Origin: Alphaproteobacteria bacterium
GTDB lineage: Bacteria > Pseudomonadota > Alphaproteobacteria > Micavibrionales > Micavibrionaceae
NCBI GenBank assembly: GCA_023301785.1
Contig: JALZUF010000003.1
Coordinates: 1-7,481 of the forward strand
Length of the DNA: 7,481 nt
Direction of reading: 5' to 3'
Numbering within the stretch: the stretch's first letter is position 1; the number at the start of each line of letters is the position of its first letter. A model generated the notes under the pieces. That model did no database searches, was not told the DNA's origin, and saw only the letters and a program-made list of their open reading frames with translations. Shown in pieces: positions 6,322 to 7,481 of the stretch. The position numbers and the translations under genes were made by a program.

Positions 6322-7161
6322 ATGTTTAATAATAAACCAATAGAACCCTCTAAGCTGCCAAATGAGTTTGAAGAACTTTTCCAGATTGATGTAAACGTCA
6401 TGCGAATGCAAAATGGTGTGCTGACGGCCTTTGATACAGCTGGTGGCTCTCATGATATTGTAGGCGGTCTTCCTGATGTTAGTCGTGATGGAAAAGGGTT
6501 TAGTGTTTACGTTCCAATTAAGATAACGCCGCAGAATTTTAAAATTGCCGCTATAGATGAAAACCCATATTTAACAGTATATCTTGATGATCATGGTATT
6601 GCGGATCAGTGTGTACGTCTTGAGGGTACTTTGAATGATGCAAGTGACACAAGCTTTCTGCCAGAAGTGATTGATGAGCTTAAAGGTAAGTTGTCTCGTC
6701 ACGATAACGTTGCGGTTTTTACGCCTATGGGGATCACTAATCCGCAAAACGGGCTTCCTGAAGTGCATATGACAGTGTTGGCTTTTGGGCGTCGTGAGGA
6801 TGGTTTGTATGATTTAACGTACTTAAATCCTACTGGGGGAATATTCAAACAAGATGCCCTGCCGAACTTGCAGAAGATTATTGAGGGTGTAGGATTGGAA
6901 GGTAAGGTTACTTTCCATGCTAAGATTGAGTCGCAACAATACCCAGACCAGCCGAATACGTGTTTATTATGGGGTACGCGTAATGCTAGTGATTTTATCG
7001 AACATGGCGCCATTTTTAGTGGAACAGCGGAAGAGGCGTCTGATTATATTCAAGGCGACGTTGATGATTTTGCACCTTATATGAGGCAGGCGACAGCCAT
7101 CGCGACTATGCAACGTGATATGGGTAGAGCGGCAAAAGTAAGAGCTTTTCAAGCGGCTTAA
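6322..7161 (+). CDS. Hypothetical protein; possible clan CE cysteine protease/acetyltransferase-like fold
   Basis: I do not recognise this 279-residue protein. It has no signal peptide or membrane helix and looks cytoplasmic or secreted by another route. Residues 128-230 read as strand (NVAVFTPM), strand starting with H149 (VHMTVLAFGRR), strand (YDLTYLNPTGG, N169), helix (LPNLQKIIEGV), strand (KVTFHAKIE), Gln-rich turn (QQYPDQ) and C214 opening a helix (TCLLWGTRNASDFIEHG). The order His-Asn/acid-Gln-Cys and gaps of 20 and 45 residues resemble clan CE enzymes; YopJ has H109, E128 and C172, gaps of 19 and 44. Against this, the acidic residue is Asn here and Cys is not followed by Gly. The ATG at 6322 is preceded by AGGGG only one base away, too close for a ribosome site, and its promoter suggests a leaderless mRNA. 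The gene may also be read through from ruvX. That the CDS is real is likely; the function is inference. Confidence 0.8.
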   Translation: MFNNKPIEPSKLPNEFEELFQIDVNVMRMQNGVLTAFDTAGGSHDIVGGLPDVSRDGKGFSVYVPIKITPQNFKIAAIDENPYLTVYLDDHGIADQCVRLEGTLNDASDTSFLPEVIDELKGKLSRHDNVAVFTPMGITNPQNGLPEVHMTVLAFGRREDGLYDLTYLNPTGGIFKQDALPNLQKIIEGVGLEGKVTFHAKIESQQYPDQPNTCLLWGTRNASDFIEHGAIFSGTAEEASDYIQGDVDDFAPYMRQATAIATMQRDMGRAAKVRAFQAA

Positions 7162-7184
7162 TTATATCTGATCAATTCACCGCT
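7152..7184. terminator. Weak imperfect hairpin between convergent genes
   Basis: AGCGG (7152-7156) pairs with CCGCT (7180-7184), and inside that AATT (7160-7163) pairs with AATT (7174-7177) around a 10-base loop. It spans the interlocked stop codons of the two convergent genes. No T-run follows on either strand, so terminator function is doubtful. Confidence 0.2.
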
Positions 7185-7481
7185 GTGACGTTTCATCCAG
7201 CTTTTTCCTTTGGAATAATCCGCACTAATATCTTCGCATAAATGCCAAAACGCAGGGGAGTGATCCATGTGAACAAGGTGTGATACTTCATGACCGACCA
7301 CATAATCAAAGGCGTGCATCGGCGCAAAAATAAGACGCCAAGAATAACTAAGCTTTCCATCTTGCGAGCAGCTACCCCAACGGCTAGCAGTGTCTTTAAC
7401 GTCTACAGATAAGATGTCTTTATTAATCTCTGCAGCTTTTTCATGGGACAGGGCGGTCAGTTGCTCTTTTGCATACTGTAT
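7158..7481 (-). CDS. YgjP/DUF45-type zinc metallopeptidase, 5' end cut by window edge
   Basis: The last 107 residues of a gluzincin-type metallopeptidase are visible on the minus strand, open to the right edge. Landmarks in order are SRWGSCSQDGKLSYSWRLIFAP, DYVVGHEVSHLVHMDHSPAFW and the C-terminal SWMKRHSGELIRYN. HEVSH is the zinc-binding HExxH with its catalytic Glu, and the following MDHS supplies the usual third His of the family. RWGSC and WRL are the diagnostic DUF45/YgjP-WLM motifs. Full-length relatives are about 230 residues, so roughly half is missing. The stop TAA (7160-7158) shares bases with the stop of the convergent 279-residue gene. The cellular substrate is not established for this family member. 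Confidence 0.93.
   Translation of the reverse strand: MQYAKEQLTALSHEKAAEINKDILSVDVKDTASRWGSCSQDGKLSYSWRLIFAPMHAFDYVVGHEVSHLVHMDHSPAFWHLCEDISADYSKGKSWMKRHSGELIRYN

Overview
The window looks like a moderately AT-rich alphaproteobacterial chromosome segment. The evidence is the ruvX-gatC neighbourhood, the GatB signature in its alphaproteobacterial-style form (VDLNRSGCALMEIVS), and a RuvX whose N-terminal lead-in (RLMGLDLGTKTIG) and ATP..TIKRTKF segment resemble alphaproteobacterial members. The genus cannot be told from the sequence. I saw no rRNA, tRNA, CRISPR array, insertion sequence or integrase. The window is gene-dense and the longest non-coding gap is about 104 bp.

Minus strand, read from about 5690 down to 1: a tightly spaced run of seven genes in the order gatC, a 91-residue two-helix membrane protein, gatA, a secreted protein with a duplicated cysteine module, two tandem EamA/DMT transporters, and gatB. 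GatB runs off the left edge and lacks about its last 90 residues. Gaps are 5 to 34 bp, so one transcript is likely. GatC, GatA and GatB form the amidotransferase that makes Gln-tRNA(Gln) and/or Asn-tRNA(Asn) by transamidation. The four other genes in the run have no obvious link to that job, which makes the interrupted gatCAB operon the main structural oddity on this strand.

The divergent intergenic region (5691-5794) carries a good sigma70-type promoter for ruvX, a weaker candidate for gatC, and a hairpin followed by seven T on the plus strand. Plus strand: ruvX (5795-6286), then a 279-residue unrecognised protein (6322-7161). In both genes the promoter geometry puts the predicted transcription start at or next to the ATG and no usable Shine-Dalgarno sequence is present, so leaderless mRNAs are plausible. 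The 279-residue protein has a His...Asn-Pro...Cys order and spacing that recalls clan CE cysteine proteases and YopJ-type acetyltransferases. This is the best candidate for something undescribed here, but it is an inference from motif spacing only.

At the right edge, on the minus strand, is the C-terminal part of a YgjP/DUF45-type zinc metallopeptidase (HEVSH motif). Its stop codon interlocks with that of the convergent 279-residue gene.
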